Shown here one piece after another: positions 24,711 to 37,500 of a stretch of DNA of 64,000 bases. The notes under the pieces are model-generated. The model was not told where the DNA came from and did no database searches. It worked only from the letters and a program-made list of their open reading frames with translations. A program made the translations under genes and the position numbers. The stretch's first letter is position 1. Each line of letters opens with the position of its first letter. The DNA is taken from positions 102,066,893-102,130,892 of the forward strand of contig CM077594.1 in the NCBI GenBank assembly GCA_039654915.1, given 5' to 3'. The stretch comes from Aquilaria yunnanensis. Its lineage: Eukaryota; Streptophyta; Magnoliopsida; Malvales; Thymelaeaceae.

Positions 24711-25046
24711 GATTTTCTGCTCTATATAAGACGGCTGCTCTCCAATCTCCATTCATTATTACCTCTTTTCTGACTTCCATTTTTTTTCTAGTATAGTAAC
24801 CGTTCATGACCTCTGGTTATATATATGTGCATGTAAGCGTATATATGGATATGCGTATCTCTAAGTATACCATACCCTATAAATTATATGTATATTATAT
24901 GGTATATATACCACATTCATACTATTACCAATTTCAGAAAAAAAAAATTGAAGTTTTATTTTAAGATGAAAACATTAACTTGAAATTTGTAAACATTTTT
25001 ATATGTATTCAAATTATTTTTATCACAATTTTCCTAATACAAATAA

Positions 25047-25094
25047 TGTGTGTGTGTGTGTGTGCGGTGAAAGATAATGTTTTTACATGAAAGC

Positions 25095-25142
<48 letters not shown>

Positions 25143-25160
25143 GGAGAGAGAGAGAGAGCA
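25047..25160. repeat. (GT)n, (TA)n and (GA)n microsatellites
   Basis: (GT)9 at about 25047-25064, (TA)n at about 25099-25128 and GA-rich sequence to 25159. This is the second TA-then-GA compound repeat within 600 bases. Confidence 0.85.
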
Positions 25161-25717
25161 AAATAAAGAATATTCAGCAAAAAATTACTGATATGTAAGG
25201 AAAAACAAACAATTTGTGATAAGCTTACACAACTTATTCTAGAGCAGGTAGCTAGCAATCTTTAGGTGATTGAGTGAGAGACAAAGATTCCGTGAAAATT
25301 AAAATAAAATGACAAATCAAATGAAATATAAAAATAAACAAAAAGAACTACAGTCATTTTAAAATCTCAATCATGTTAGCAGTACCAATTAAGTTTGGTT
25401 CTTAAAAAAAAAAAACATTAGTATTTATATTAAAGTATGTAATCAATTATATTTTGTTATTTTATACAAGTAAGTATGGTATATTGATGTATGTAATCTA
25501 AAATAAAATAAGAAAAAAAAATCCTAACTCATGTGCCGACTATAGCATTGGTGTACCATAAAATATATCAAATGGTAAAATATAAAAAGTATTAAAAAAA
25601 ACGACACGTGAAATACGTGAAATAACGCAGTACATGACAGTTTATTGCACAATAAATTAACAAAATGTGAATATATATTTCACATACCCAGCATACTTGC
25701 GGTACAATTTGCCACGA
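25161..25717. other. Intergenic region
   Basis: AT-rich sequence with no gene or structured repeat that I can support, up to the left target duplication of foldback element D. Confidence 0.4.
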
Positions 25718-25726
25718 AATTGGAAA

Positions 25727-26472
25727 GGCCGAAATGCATAATTGGCCCTCTAACTTGGAAAACATGCACGAGTTAGTTCTCTATCTTTGAATCAATGTGA
25801 GTTTATCTTCTAACTTAGCAAATTAATCATTTTGGTCCCTCAACTTTACTAAATTAAGCAAATTAGTCCTATGAGGGATGAAAAGCGCCCACATGAGGTA
25901 AACGGCGTGTGTGCCGGCTGTGAGATAACCATCACGACACTTGATTCCGCCACATCTTATCGATTTCCAAATCAATAATCACCATAATGGTTCGAGCCCT
26001 GTTTCATACTTGGCCGTGGAAACTTCTTAGAAGACTTTGAGGGGAAAAGAGGCAATGGGAGATGAACCGATGGGAGAAGAGATGATGGGATATAATATCG
26101 ACGGGAGAACTGACCAGGGGGAGACGAGACCTCCATGGGAGAGGGAATCGAGAGCATTGAAGACCTCCATGGAAGCAACATCGACAAGAGAAGTCGATGA
26201 AAAAAGAAATCAGGTGAAACCTATGGGAAAAGAGATCAGGCGACGCCAACAGAAAAAGAGATCTAGCAGAGTCAAGAAGAGATCAAGTGACGCCGATGAG
26301 AGAAGAGATCGAGCGGCACTAGAGAGGGACTAATGCCGTTTGTCATTCCGTATGCCGAGAGACTAACTCACTCAATTTTTCAAAGTTGAAGGAGTAATTC
26401 GCAGTGATTTGAAGTTAAATGACTAACTCATGCGAGTTTGCCAAGTTAAAGGGCCAACCATGCATTTTGGCC
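25727..26472. mobile_element. Mutator-like foldback element D (746 bp)
   Basis: Left end GGCCGAAATGCATAATTGG and complement of the right end GGCCAAAATGCATGGTTGG are the TIR tips. The arms continue for over 100 bases with GAGTTAGT-type words. A perfect 9-bp duplication AATTGGAAA lies at 25718-25726 and 26473-26481. The purine-rich interior (26037-26330) has one open frame of 98 residues that is charged and low-complexity, with no domain. Confidence 0.8.
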
Positions 26473-26821
26473 AATTGGAAAACATGAATGATACACATCC
26501 TTATAATAAATCACAATGGTACGAAATGGTGAATGATGTGATGGGCGGCCAATGGAAATCTTTGGTTGAATCGCTAGGTAACTATGTAAAGCCTATCAAT
26601 CATTTTTGCGCTGTCAAAGACGCCTGTTGTCTGCTGATCCCTGAACATCAATTTTAATTCGATTCCATTTATAATTAATCAACTACATATCTCATCTTAG
26701 AGGAATAGGATATTACTTTTTGTCTCACTCACTTTGTTTTTATTTCTCCTTCATTAAAATTAATATAGGGAGTATATCACTATAATATACATTCCTCGTC
26801 CATTGCACATTCTTTATAGTT

Positions 26822-27055
26822 CTCTCCCGTCTCATTTTTTTTAAGTATTTGACCTTTCTGAATAATTTGATCTTAGTTTATTTATATTATTATTCATTAG
26901 AAAAAATTTTAAAAAAATATATTTAAAAATTATATATCTTTATTTATCATTTATATATAAATATTTTTCATGTATGTACTAAAATGGTCAAAACAAAAAT
27001 CATAAATTAATTATTGAATAGTAAAGTTACAAAAAAAAACTTGAGATATAAGGAG
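26822..27055. mobile_element. Diverged Stowaway-type MITE relic
   Basis: Starts CTCTCCCGTCTCATTTTTTT and ends AAACTTGAGATATAAGGAG followed by TA. Internal words (TATTTGACC, TTTATTTATATTATTATTCATTAG, ATTTATCATTTATATATAA, AAAATCATAAATTAATT) follow the same order as the Stowaway pair at 18703-19168. Confidence 0.6.
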
Positions 27056-27468
27056 TAATATTTATTATTTTGGCTGTCCAATTTTTATAATATTTTTAAT
27101 ATTTAATAAATTATTTTTATTATATTACCTTCCAAACTATTATTTCAAAATTTATTCTTTTTACTTTTATTCATTTACATGTAAAAGGGAAATAATGCAC
27201 AAAGTTTTCTTGCTTCGTTGATGTTGATATCAAACTCAAATATTTCAAAGAATTTTGAATAAATGTAGTATTTGATAAATTGATTAATAGAGTTTGCAGG
27301 ATTATTTCTAGATCTAATTTATCTCAGCCGCATTTTCCTACTACTTTACAACAAGAAGATACGATATTGTGTACATATCTAACGGTGGAAAGACGGTAGC
27401 TAAAAGTATAAACAACTGCACAATGTATAGTAAAACAAGAGACGTACGGTTGCGAGGCTCGAAATGGG
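27056..27468. other. Intergenic region
   Basis: AT-rich; no gene or repeat supported. Confidence 0.4.
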
Positions 27469-27477
27469 AACGTGAAT

Positions 27478-28527
27478 GGCCAAAATGCGCATTTGGTTCC
27501 TCAACTTGGCCAACTCTAACAAATTAGTCCTTTATCTTTGACTTAGTGTGAGTTAGTCCCTCAAATTTATAAAATTTGACGAGTTCATCCAAATTGGATG
27601 GAGGGATAAATAGAGTTAGATCTATTGCTAAGGGGGCAAAGAGTTGTGCTGAGATGGTCATGCCACATCAGCCTATTTTTCCTACATCATATCGTCTTAT
27701 CTCTCTCATTGTTCTTTCGTTCCGACAAGGTACTCGAATAGACAAATAGGCATCCATGTTCGAATCCTTCCAACTTCGAAGAGATGAACAAGCAGCCATT
27801 GTGGATCGAATTGACAGATCCCTCCAGCTTCTTCACTTTCAGATCCCTCACATTCAAATTGACATATCAATGGGCTTTTCGCGGCCAAATCCTCACTGAA
27901 TTGTCGAATCCTACTGCAAGACCTGCTCAGCTACCTTTAACGCCTTCAACCGAATCAACAAACTTTTGAGGATTTTGAACCTTCTGCCACCCTCAACATC
28001 TCCCACCAAATTGGCGCCGCCTCTATGACTGATTTCTTCCCAACGCTCAGTCGAGACTTCACTGAATTGTTAGACATTAGGGATCGTCCGCCTCCTTTGT
28101 GAAGATCATCAGCAAACTACAAAAGCATTTCTCCATTGCTGCCGCCTCTGTGACCGATCTTTTCCCTACGCTCCATCAAGACTTCATGGGATCAAGCAAC
28201 ATTAAGAATCATCCGCTGCCTTCGCGAAGATCACCACTTGATCATCTGCCGCCTGATTTCTTCCCTACTTGACAAATAGGCAGACTTAAACAGACGAAAA
28301 TGAGCCTCTGTTCATTTTAATTTTAATCTACTTCCTAACCTAACAGACGATGTTTTCCAAGCTGGCCGTTTTCTGTTAGAACATGGACTAAACAGTTTAG
28401 TTTGGTGAAGTTTATGGACTAAAAGGCTAAATCTGGAAAGTTAAAGGACTAACTCACACTGAGTCAAACAAAAAGGACTAACTCACTGGAGTTTGTCAAA
28501 TTGGAGGACCATATGTGCATTTTGGTC
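27478..28527. mobile_element. Mutator-like foldback element E (1,050 bp)
   Basis: Left end GGCCAAAATGCGCATTTGG and complement of the right end GACCAAAATGCACATATGG are near-identical to element D tips. Arms share GGACTAACTCACA. Flanks AACGTGAAT and AATTTGAAT match at 7 of 9 bases, an aged target duplication. The interior holds an imperfect internal duplication of about 125 bases (from about 28016 and about 28142, both reading CCGCCTCT(A/G)TGAC...). It gives short unrelated frames; no captured gene could be named. Confidence 0.75.
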
Positions 28528-28536
28528 AATTTGAAT

Positions 28537-30072
28537 TCAAATGAATTGTGACCAGTTTTCTTGCCTGTACAGTGAGACCGGCACGAGAAACAAATTGGTT
28601 GTGGGTAAGCACCAACAGATTCCAAAAGGAATAACGACTCTGTCGATCCCAACATTTCAAAATTTTAGCAGGAGTCCCATAACTTGCTATACTTGCTGTC
28701 TCTACAAGTTTAGCTTGATACGTAAGTGATCTTATTCTTACATAACGGTTATAGCGTCGAACAAAAAATTTGCTGATATTTGACTTTTAAGGATATTTTT
28801 TTCTAAACTATATTAATTAATCATACATATTTTCATTAGAAAATTGATTCACTTATATAACAAAGTCTTCGCAAGTGTATTAATCATTGATTGATCATAT
28901 TATCATTCATGTAACAAATTAGATTTCGACAACTTAATGAGTGAATTTATTATTTTATAAAATATTTCATGCGCATCTGACTTTGTTTTTTCTTTTCTTA
29001 TAAATTTATACTGTTTTTTTATCATTTACTTACATCTGCTACAGATAAAACACATCAAATTATATGTAGGATCATATAAACTAATATGGGAAATGTTTAG
29101 GACTTGAATGAAACCTTTGTAAATGTAGGGCTTGAATGTTAAGCTATACAAAATTTTAGGACTTATACGTATTTAGCCCGATTTGAGAAGGCAGGCAGAG
29201 AGGGCAAAATTAAATACAACGAAAGGAACCTGTATCCATCCTTGGTCGTCACAATAAATAATCACAGGGCAGGGAAGGAAAGAGGGAGAGAAACATCTAA
29301 CAACAATGTATGTCCCCAATCAACCACTCTCTTCCCCACAAATATGATCATCTTTTTGGATCTTTTTCCCACGAATTGCTACAATCTAGGCAAATCCCAC
29401 ACTGTCCCTCCCGAGCTCCCTTTATCCAACAACTACATTCACTGTCCTCTTTAATATGCCTATTTATGTATAGTTTAAACAACGCAACACAAATAAACTA
29501 CATATATGCATTTAACATGCTTAATTAGTTGAATGGGGTACTCTGTTGTTTCATTGACATGAAAAACAGCTCTCCTATAGTGGATGGGAATTCAAATCTT
29601 AATCTACATAAAGGATTTATCCTCATTGTGGTTAGGAAATAGATTTAAGTTGGGTAGGGTGAGATGTAAGATAGGTAAAGTAATTTAATTTGTATCATCT
29701 CTTGAAATATTTTGATCATAACAAGAATGTATCGTTGCATTAGGCTTAAGTACATATATTTAAAGAAGCATTTCAAAATTCCAATCAATTAAGAAGTGAA
29801 TACACAGTAATGTTCTCGTGCTTCTGACTAACAAACTGTTCAACTTAACGGCTAAGACTGTTTATGTTTAAATACTCCATCTTTGGAAACACACAAATAC
29901 AGCATGCAATGTCTAGCTTGTTTTTGAAACTGATCCATCGCTAAGCAAGGTCCTAATTACAAAACAAACTAGGGCAGGGCATTTAATTAACCGACACAGA
30001 ACTGATTAACGCTTAACACCATAATTATAGGTAACTAATCAAGGCTTAACTGCATCTGGGGATCGATTAAAA
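28537..30072. other. Intergenic region downstream of the DUF688 gene
   Basis: No supportable gene. 29075-29185 contains foldback-arm-like text (AGGACTTGAATG...TAGGACTTATACG) without a defined partner. The short frames at 29242-29528 have no motif. Confidence 0.4.
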
Positions 30073-30630
30073 TCACCATGCATGACATCCACGGAGCTTC
30101 CCGGCTCCCCCTCGACCAATGGCGAAGCAGAGGGTGGACGTCGGCGACCCCAATGCCTCCTCTTCCTCCTCTGCTTGCGAATCGAACGACGACCCCGGCG
30201 TCGATAAACGGCTCTCCCCTGGATTTCTTCTGGGGCTCATCGAACGGGACCACAAAGACGACGAAGACGAGGAGGAAGACAACGAAGATTCCGGCGACAA
30301 ATTCACTCGGTTTTTGGGGGTGGATTTGGGGAACAAGATTTGGAGCAAGCCAGATCTCGGGGTTCTTCTATTGGGTTTTGCCGAGGATTTGAAGTAGTAG
30401 GAAGGAGGCGGGGTTAGAGGAGGAAGGGAGGTGTCGAGCGAAGGGTGCTTTGGGGTTCCTGGAGTGGTTTCCCAGAGGAAGGGAACAGAGCCAGAAAGGT
30501 CGCCATAGTAGACTCTGAAAGATGATGCGTCTGAAACAGAGCCGTCTCTCTTTAAGAGCTTTCCGAAGAACTTGTCGTGTGGGTTGATTTGAAGGCTCTT
30601 CTCCTGGAGATCGGGGCCTGTGTGTACCAT
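30073..30630 (-). CDS. DUF688-family protein (function unknown)
   Basis: A 185-residue single-exon frame starting at ATG 30630. Near residue 50 it has VPFLWETTPGTPKHP, the signature of the plant DUF688 family (VPF.WE..PG.PK). The rest is proline- and serine-rich: PPLTPPPSYYF, a basic stretch with PKSTPKNRV, a poly-serine run, then RSMSPRRNPG and an acidic EEEEE segment before the C terminus. The protein is probably largely disordered, perhaps nuclear or cytosolic; its biochemical role is not known. GC content is well above the flanks and codon use is regular, supporting a real gene. Frames on the opposite strand here are shadows. A TATA box sits about 105 bases upstream. Confidence 0.75.
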   Translation of the reverse strand: MVHTGPDLQEKSLQINPHDKFFGKLLKRDGSVSDASSFRVYYGDLSGSVPFLWETTPGTPKHPSLDTSLPPLTPPPSYYFKSSAKPNRRTPRSGLLQILFPKSTPKNRVNLSPESSLSSSSSSSSLWSRSMSPRRNPGESRLSTPGSSFDSQAEEEEEALGSPTSTLCFAIGRGGAGKLRGCHAW

Positions 30631-30735
30631 TTCTTCTAATCACTTTTTTTTTACTGGGATTTTTTGCGTTCTCTTCTGGTGTGTGAGGGGATGGGTGGAG
30701 CGCAGATGTTTGGTCCTTTGGTTCTGGGAGCTGAG

Positions 30736-30748
30736 TGTTATATATATT
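30736..30748 (-). promoter_or_regulatory. TATA box of the DUF688-family gene
   Basis: On the minus strand CTCAATATATATAACAC lies about 105-115 bases before the start codon at 30630, giving a leader of about 75-80 bases. Confidence 0.5.
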
Positions 30749-30759
30749 GAGACATGGTT

Positions 30760-31794
30760 GACTTTAAAATTTTTGTCTTGGTCTAATGTCTTACTAAGAT
30801 TAAAGACTTCCTCTTCTACTTCTTTTTATTGGCGGTTAACCGTATATTTGGTCTAGTTTGCCATTAGTCATATATAAAATGTCTTAGCAAATTAACACTC
30901 ATGCAGTGAAGCAAGGTTTTGAGTTCAAATCTCATAAATAAAGAAACAGATTTGAAAAAACTTCTTTCTAAATAAGATTCAATCAGTTGAGTCCAATGTA
31001 AATACCAGATACAAGGGTTTTGAAGAAAAAAAAAAGCGTATAAATTGAATATTAGGATATTAAATATTGTGCATAGCCCAATTAATTTATGGTTTTTGCA
31101 ATCTACCACATAGTAAAATTTAAGCCAATGAAATTTATACAAAAAATATTAAAGCCTTTTCTTTTCGTGGAAAATTATATAGTAGTGTTTTTGTACTAGA
31201 ATTAGTTTTAATTAGTAATAAATTAACGAAAAAAAAAAAAGAATATGATAGGCGTAGGTATTACTCTGCTAGCTAGATATTCGGAATACACATCCATTTC
31301 CTATAAGTATGTATCATGCATGTCGTTGATGATTGACGATCTTATTATTCTGTCTCCATCCAAAATAACTTTCCAGGGAAATTAAAAAGGAACATTTAAT
31401 TGACTGGGTACCTAATTCATTGAAATCATATTAATAAAAGACGTTTAATTTCTATAATTATATCCGATGGGTTTAAACGTCGTTGATACAGCAAAATCCT
31501 AGTTTAGATATGCAAGAGCCTCATTTTGTGGAAACAAGTAAATAAATGGACTCGTGGAAAAGGATGTGGAGTTGTAACAAACAATTGTGAGATAAGAACT
31601 CTCTTTGGCAATTTGAGACCAGAGTCACCCTGTGCCATGCGGTATGTTAGGTATACACTGTAAGACATGCTAAACATGTTCTTATTAAATATCTAAATCT
31701 TGTTATATATGAAGAGAAAATTTTACGAACCTCTAAAGCTTTATCTAATTAACCTACACTTATTCCTTGTATTTTGAAAAATCTATACTTTATC
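30760..31794. other. Intergenic region left of the CACTA element
   Basis: No gene recognised. The last 80 bases (from about 31715, GAGAAAATTTTACG...AACCTACACTTA...TCTATACTTTATC) resemble the arm of the foldback family seen in elements B, C and the Pack-MULE. The CACTA element seems to have inserted into or next to such an arm. Confidence 0.4.
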
Positions 31795-31810
31795 CACTAC
31801 TAGAAAAAGA

Positions 31811-32440
31811 GGTTTTAGCGACGGCAATTAGCGACGGTTTGCCGTCGCTAAGTCTTACTTAGCGACGGCAAACCGTCGCTAAGTAGTCCGTTGCTACTCT
31901 ACTCGCCGCTAATTAATTAGCGACGGCTACCGTCGCTAATTAGCGACAGCTAATCGTCGCTACCGAAACCGTCACTAAATTTCCGGTGTCTAGTCCGCCG
32001 GCATCTTAACGACGCACAGCCGTCGCTAGTTAGTGACGTGTTACCGTCGCTAGTTAGTGACACACAGCCGTCGCTACTTAGTGACGCATAGCCGTCGCTA
32101 GTTAGTGACGTGTTCCCGTCGCTAGTTAGTGACGCACAGCCGTCGCTACTTAGTGACGCATAGCCGTCGCTAGTTAGTGACGCACATCCGTCGCTAGTTA
32201 GTGACGCACATCCGTCGCTAGTTAGTGACGTGTTACCGTCGCTAGTTAGTGACACACAGCCGTTGCTACTTAGTGACGCACATCCGTCGCTAGTTAGTGA
32301 CGTGTTACCGTCGCTACTTAGTGACGCATAGCCGTCGCTAGTTAGTGACGCACATCTGTCGCTAGTTAGTGACGCACAGCCGTCGCTAGTTAGTGCCGCA
32401 CGTCCAGTAGTGACGCGTTGCCGTCGCTAATTTCTGCTAA
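31811..32440. repeat. Left subterminal repeat array of the CACTA element
   Basis: After the terminus, inverted pairs of AGCGACGGC / GCCGTCGCTA are followed from about 32008 by about 17 direct copies of a 24-bp unit, consensus CCGTCGCTAGTTAGTGACGC plus four variable bases. Such clusters are where TNPA-type proteins bind in En/Spm. The 101-residue repetitive SLTSDG frame on the minus strand is an artefact of the 24-bp period (a multiple of three). Confidence 0.9.
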
Positions 32441-32686
32441 AAATTTTTTCCACGAATCATACTCTGTATGTGTCTATTCCATACAACCTAAACAGAAAAC
32501 TTGTTCCCAGTAATCAAATGTAACATGAAACACGTCCATATATCATAAACATCACAATTGATATTTAGAATACATATAATCTCACAATGTATTTTGGCAT
32601 CTCCATAAATGTTAATAATTATAGTCAAACAAGGTAATGGGAAATATTTCTACCCTAATGACAACCAGTTTTATGACTATTAGTAC
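32441..32686 (-). other. 3' flank of the TNPA-like gene
   Basis: Short AT-rich segment between the stop codon at 32687 and the subterminal repeats. It probably holds the 3' UTR and polyadenylation site; no unambiguous signal was found. Confidence 0.4.
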
Positions 32687-34426
32687 CTAACCATCAGACT
32701 CTGATGCAGGTGGCGGATTCTTTCCTATTGCTTGCCATATGGCCGCCAACTGATCCTCGTGTCTGCGCTCCATATGTGCTAACTGATCCTGATATGACTT
32801 CTCTATCTGTGCAGTACGCCTTTCCATGTCTTCTTCTACCTGTGACTGCCACTGAGTCATTCTTTGGGAGACTTTCTCCTCCACCCGACGGTCAACCTCA
32901 TTCCTGAATTGAGATGTTTGAGTGAATAAGATTGGCGCACTAGACCCATCACCGTAGTATGAACGATGACGACGACCAGGCACCAAATGACTCTCAGAAC
33001 CCATTCCTGTGATGCGCCCCTTATTTTTCCCCCCAGCAATCTCTGCAAACACCAATGCCTCATCGAACTCAACCTCACCGTCTACACGCTGTGTTATTTC
33101 CTCTACCTCAGCAAGATATTGAGCCTATATAATGCTCGATGTTAATCAAGTAAGCTACGGTAGTATATGCAATTTCTTTTAAACTAGTATCTAATAGTTC
33201 GTTCATACGGACCTCAAAATTTTCCATCTTCTTATTCACCTTCTTTCCATCTTTCTTTGTGTAGCACTTGTTCCATGGTTTGAAGAAGCCTGGATCGTGT
33301 TTTTCCGGATCTGCCTCCTTCTGCATGGTAATTTTTCATACATAATTTGTTAGTTACATATTTATTGTGACAAATTTCAAATAACTGTATCTTTTTTTTC
33401 TTACCATCTTCAGCCTATGTCCTGAAACTGAGACTCTACCTCCAGCATAATTTGCCATTTCTTCACCAGATGCACTTCTAACCTGTTTCATCTTAGATGA
33501 CATATCCTTGAATTCTGGTGAAGCCCACCAAGCTTCAAGTGCCTGTAATGTCTCTGTCGTCATCCAATTTGCTTTTGATTTTCGCTTCGTCGGATCATTC
33601 TCTCGTCTTATTTTTTCATATGATTGCATCAACCGCCTCCTTCCCAATTTACAGAAAATGGCAAATATCTGATTATGATCAGAAGGGTCCCACGAACATT
33701 TAGTCTGAAATGGATGAACAAAGTCAATTATTTTTTTTTACGCTATATAATACTTGTAATATCACTTAATGAATCTATGAACCTGGAAGACGCTAAACCA
33801 TTGATCAACAGCTCCGGCCATGGCAGCCTCCTCCCATGACTTATATGGTCCATGAAAATGACCCTTTATGCAATGAGCAATATGGTCCTGTGCAGCGTAT
33901 GGAACAAAGCTAGACAATGAAAACATATATAAATAATTGTCAATAAGCAGTGCAGAAAGAACAAAACAAGTTAGCAAAAGGATGATAACTAATTACCATA
34001 CCATGTATCAGCATAAGGTGATATGTGAATACGTCGGGATAGCCCGTCACCAGATTGGTCGGGTGTCAAAGAATCCATGCCACCATCTAAGGAGTCTGGC
34101 TGATCAGAGGACTCGTGGGAGTGACCTCCAGGCAATCTACTCTCATTTGGCGTACCTCCACGCCGACTTGAGTGCGATGATCTTGAGCCTCCACGCTCCA
34201 TTGAAACACCCGTGTCCGGTACAATCGTATCGTTTGGAGGTGATGGTCCATGTATAGGCCGAGTAATATCGACAACCGTATGCCTCGACGGCTGCTTACC
34301 TCCACTACTGCTCATTTCTCTAAGGCCGATAGCATTTGCAAAGTCTTTCACCAGGTTCTTCTTTGGTAGTCCCCGCCTTCTATACTGGTTTGCTTGGGTA
34401 CCGCCATCATCTTCTCTTTCAGCCAT
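32687..34426 (-). CDS. TNPA-like CACTA transposon protein (Ptta/En/Spm family), 5 exons
   Basis: Minus-strand exons 34426-34002, 33909-33783, 33704-33405, 33320-33213 and 33124-32687 all have GT/AG borders. They sum to 1,398 bases, an uninterrupted frame of 465 residues. The N-terminal third is polar and disordered (RRRGLPKKNL, SSRRGG). The middle has the features of the plant Ptta/En/Spm transposase-associated domain: W..AW...EFK, SANW.T, RRENDPTKR, AGGRVSVSGHRLKMV, then DPGFFKPW. The C terminus is coiled-coil-like with DRRVEEKVSQRM and ERRTAQIEKSYQDQLAHMERRHEDQLA. TNPA-class proteins bind subterminal repeats, bring the ends together and modulate element promoter methylation. The exon phases and open frame suggest it is functional. 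Its start is chosen as the first ATG after a TTACAG acceptor near 34437; an upstream non-coding exon is possible. Confidence 0.85.
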
Positions 34427-34571
34427 TTGCACAATACTGTAACAATTCATTATAAGCAAACTATATTGACTTTATAATTCAGATTTGTTCATCTACTTAC
34501 TGGTTGTTCACATGGTGTCTATTATAACAAACTTATTCATAAAACTTAAATTGGTTGTTTGGACTACAATG

Positions 34572-37500
34572 TTAAACATCAGCAGTATCATCTTCTTCAT
34601 CTTCGGTTTCTAACTCATCGAGTTCATCTTCACTCTCCTCATCATCCTCCGTGCTTGTTGTGTCCTCATCCTCTATCTCCTCTTCTTCCATCACATCATT
34701 AGTTTCACATATCTCGTCATCAACAGTTTCACCCACATTTACATCACCTAGATTGTAAATTGGGTCATCATGAATCACTTGTTGAAACCGCTCCCCGACT
34801 GCTTCTTGGAAAGCCTCATTTTCTTCAGTTATTTCATAATTGACAATACGTCTTGGCTTTATCTTAAGAACTGCCCACCAACCAACCTTTTCTTTTGACT
34901 TACTTGGGTAAGGAGTGTAATACACTTGATCGGCTTGCGATGCAAGAATAAACGGATCATACTTAGGGTACCTCCGGTTACAACGTACTTCAACAATTCT
35001 ATATTGTTGGTGAACGCGTGTCCCACATTCTGGTGTTGTGTCAAACCAGTCACACCTAAATAACACCACGTTCTTATGAGGCATTCCAGGGTACTCTAAC
35101 TGAATGATTTCTTGAAGTACTCCATAGAACTCAGTCTCAACATTATTGGTTGATGCAGTGCATTTCAACCACACCCCACTGTTATACGTTGATTTTCCCT
35201 CACCCCATGCAGCAGTCCAGAACTTGTATCCATTTACGAAAAATACAGGCCAACACTCAACGCGCCGTGAAGGCCCACATGCTACATCCCATAGCATTTG
35301 ACTTACTTCGCCATTACTACTATCACTCACCTATAGGAAGTGAAACAATGTTGTTAGCGTCATTGCTGTACTTTATACTGACGGTTATGAGTAACACGAC
35401 TTACATAATGTTGTAGCCATGTTGTGAAATCCTTTTCAATTCTCTCATCAACTTCTAAGTCAGATATGTTTGGTGTCATCAGATGCAAGAATTCAACAAA
35501 CTTCCTGTTATCAAATCACAAAATTCCATGGTAATAAGTTAGTAATTTGGTAAACCTATGAACGTAACTGATCAAATTATATGCATTTACTACGTACGTG
35601 ATATATGGTTTTATCTCATCACAGTTGAGCAGGATATACAATGTTGCAGCTTGCAGCTCAAAATCATTCAGAAACCGATACTTCGACTGTCCATATGGAC
35701 GTCCAGGATATGTGAATATTTTCCACAACGTTCCATCTTGTGTAACTTGCCCACCATCATCATTCCTTTGAACCCTATTACCCATTCGGGGAATGTGGGA
35801 CTCAAAATAGTATGAGCAAAAGGTTGATGTCTCCTCGATCAAGTAGGCATTGCATATCGACCCTTCAACACAAGCCTTATTCGAGACTCTATGCTTAAGA
35901 TTCCCTAAACACCTGCTTATTACAGAGAGTGTTACGAAGCATATTAACTGACATTAAGGTGGATATTATTAAATTAAAGCTTACCGCTCAAACTTGAACA
36001 TCCAACGATAATGAACAGGTCCACCAATTAATGCTTCATATGCCAAGTGGACAGGTAAATGTTCCATAGAGTCGAAGAAGGCCGGTGGGAAAATCCTCTC
36101 CAACTTGCATAGTATTATTGGGATGCTAGTTCGTAGAGACTGAAGATCATCAACATGTAATTCAGGCAAGCAAAGATCCCGGAAAAATTGGCTCAATTCA
36201 GTTAATGGTTTCCATATGTTATCCGGGAGTGCCTGAAACACAATGGGAAGTAACCGTTGCATAAATACATGACAATCATGACTTTTCATTCCAAACATTC
36301 TTGTCGAGCTATTGTCAATACACCTGCTGAAGTTTGACGCATACCCATCTGGAAGTTTGAGGGACTTTACCCACATTAACACATCAGACCTTTGCTTTTC
36401 GGTCAGTGTGAATGCAGCCTTAGGTTTGAATATACCCCCACCTTCTAAGTCAATCACATTCAACTCTGGCCGTTTACACAATATCTCCATATCTCTACGT
36501 GCCTTAACGTTGTCTTTCGTTTTATTCTTCAAATCCATGATAGTGTTGAATATATTGTCAAAGACATTCTTTTCAATATGCATGATATCAAGGTTATGTC
36601 GGATGAGGTTTGTTCTCCAATAAGGTAATGTCCAAAAGATGCTACGCTTTGTCCAATTGTGTGTTTCCCCATAACCTTGCATCTTGCATATGTTACCAGT
36701 TTCAATGACTGATGGCCACTGAGACACACGATCCCAAATTTCTTCCCCTGTTAGGCGCTTAGGAGGGGCGGATTTCTCAACTTTCCCTTTTCTAAAAGAA
36801 ACTCTATTTCTTCTGTAAGGGTGTTCTATATCCAAGAACTGACGATGGCAGTCAAAAAATGATGTTTTACGGCCGTGCTGGAGTGTAAATGACTTCGACT
36901 TTTCCATGCAAATGGGACAAGAAAGTTTACCATGAGTCATCCACCCGGATAACATGCCATAGGCTGGGAAGTCACTAACGGTCCACATGAGTGCCGCTCG
37001 AAGGCGAAAGTTTTGCTTAGTTGAGACGTCCCATGTTTCAACGCCATCATCCCATAAGAGATTCAACTCTTCTATTAACGGCTGTAGGTAAACATCAATC
37101 TTCTGCCTTGGACTACGTGGTCCTGGTATCATGGAAGTTAGAAACATATATGGACGCTTCATGCACATCCATGGTGGAAGGTTATATGGAGTGACTATCA
37201 CCGGCCAGCAAGAGTACTGCCTGCCAGACGATCCAAAAGGATTGAACCCATCTGAACACAGTCCAAGTCGAACATTTCGAGGTTCTGCTGCAAACCAAGG
37301 GTATGTCCTATCAAAATGCCTCCATGCTTCAGCATCAGACGGATGTTTCAGTACATTTGCGGTAGGGGCATGTACTTTATGCCATCGCATATGCTCTGCT
37401 GTATTGGGCGAAGCATATAGTCGTTGAAGTCTAGGTATTAGTGGGAGGTGATGCATGGTCTTCAATGCTCGATATTTCCCTATGTTTTCATTTCTATCCT

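Noticed and set aside
30078..30397. Plus-strand frames of 104 and 92 residues
   Set aside because: Antisense shadows of the DUF688-family gene, whose VPFLWETTPGTPK signature fixes the strand.
31950..32255. 101-residue repetitive SLTSDG protein frame on the minus strand
   Set aside because: Produced by the 24-bp subterminal repeats of the CACTA element, whose period is a multiple of three; no start context or domain.
31995..32420. Regular short repeats resembling a CRISPR array
   Set aside because: Units are contiguous 24-bp tandem copies without unique spacers, in a plant CACTA terminus.
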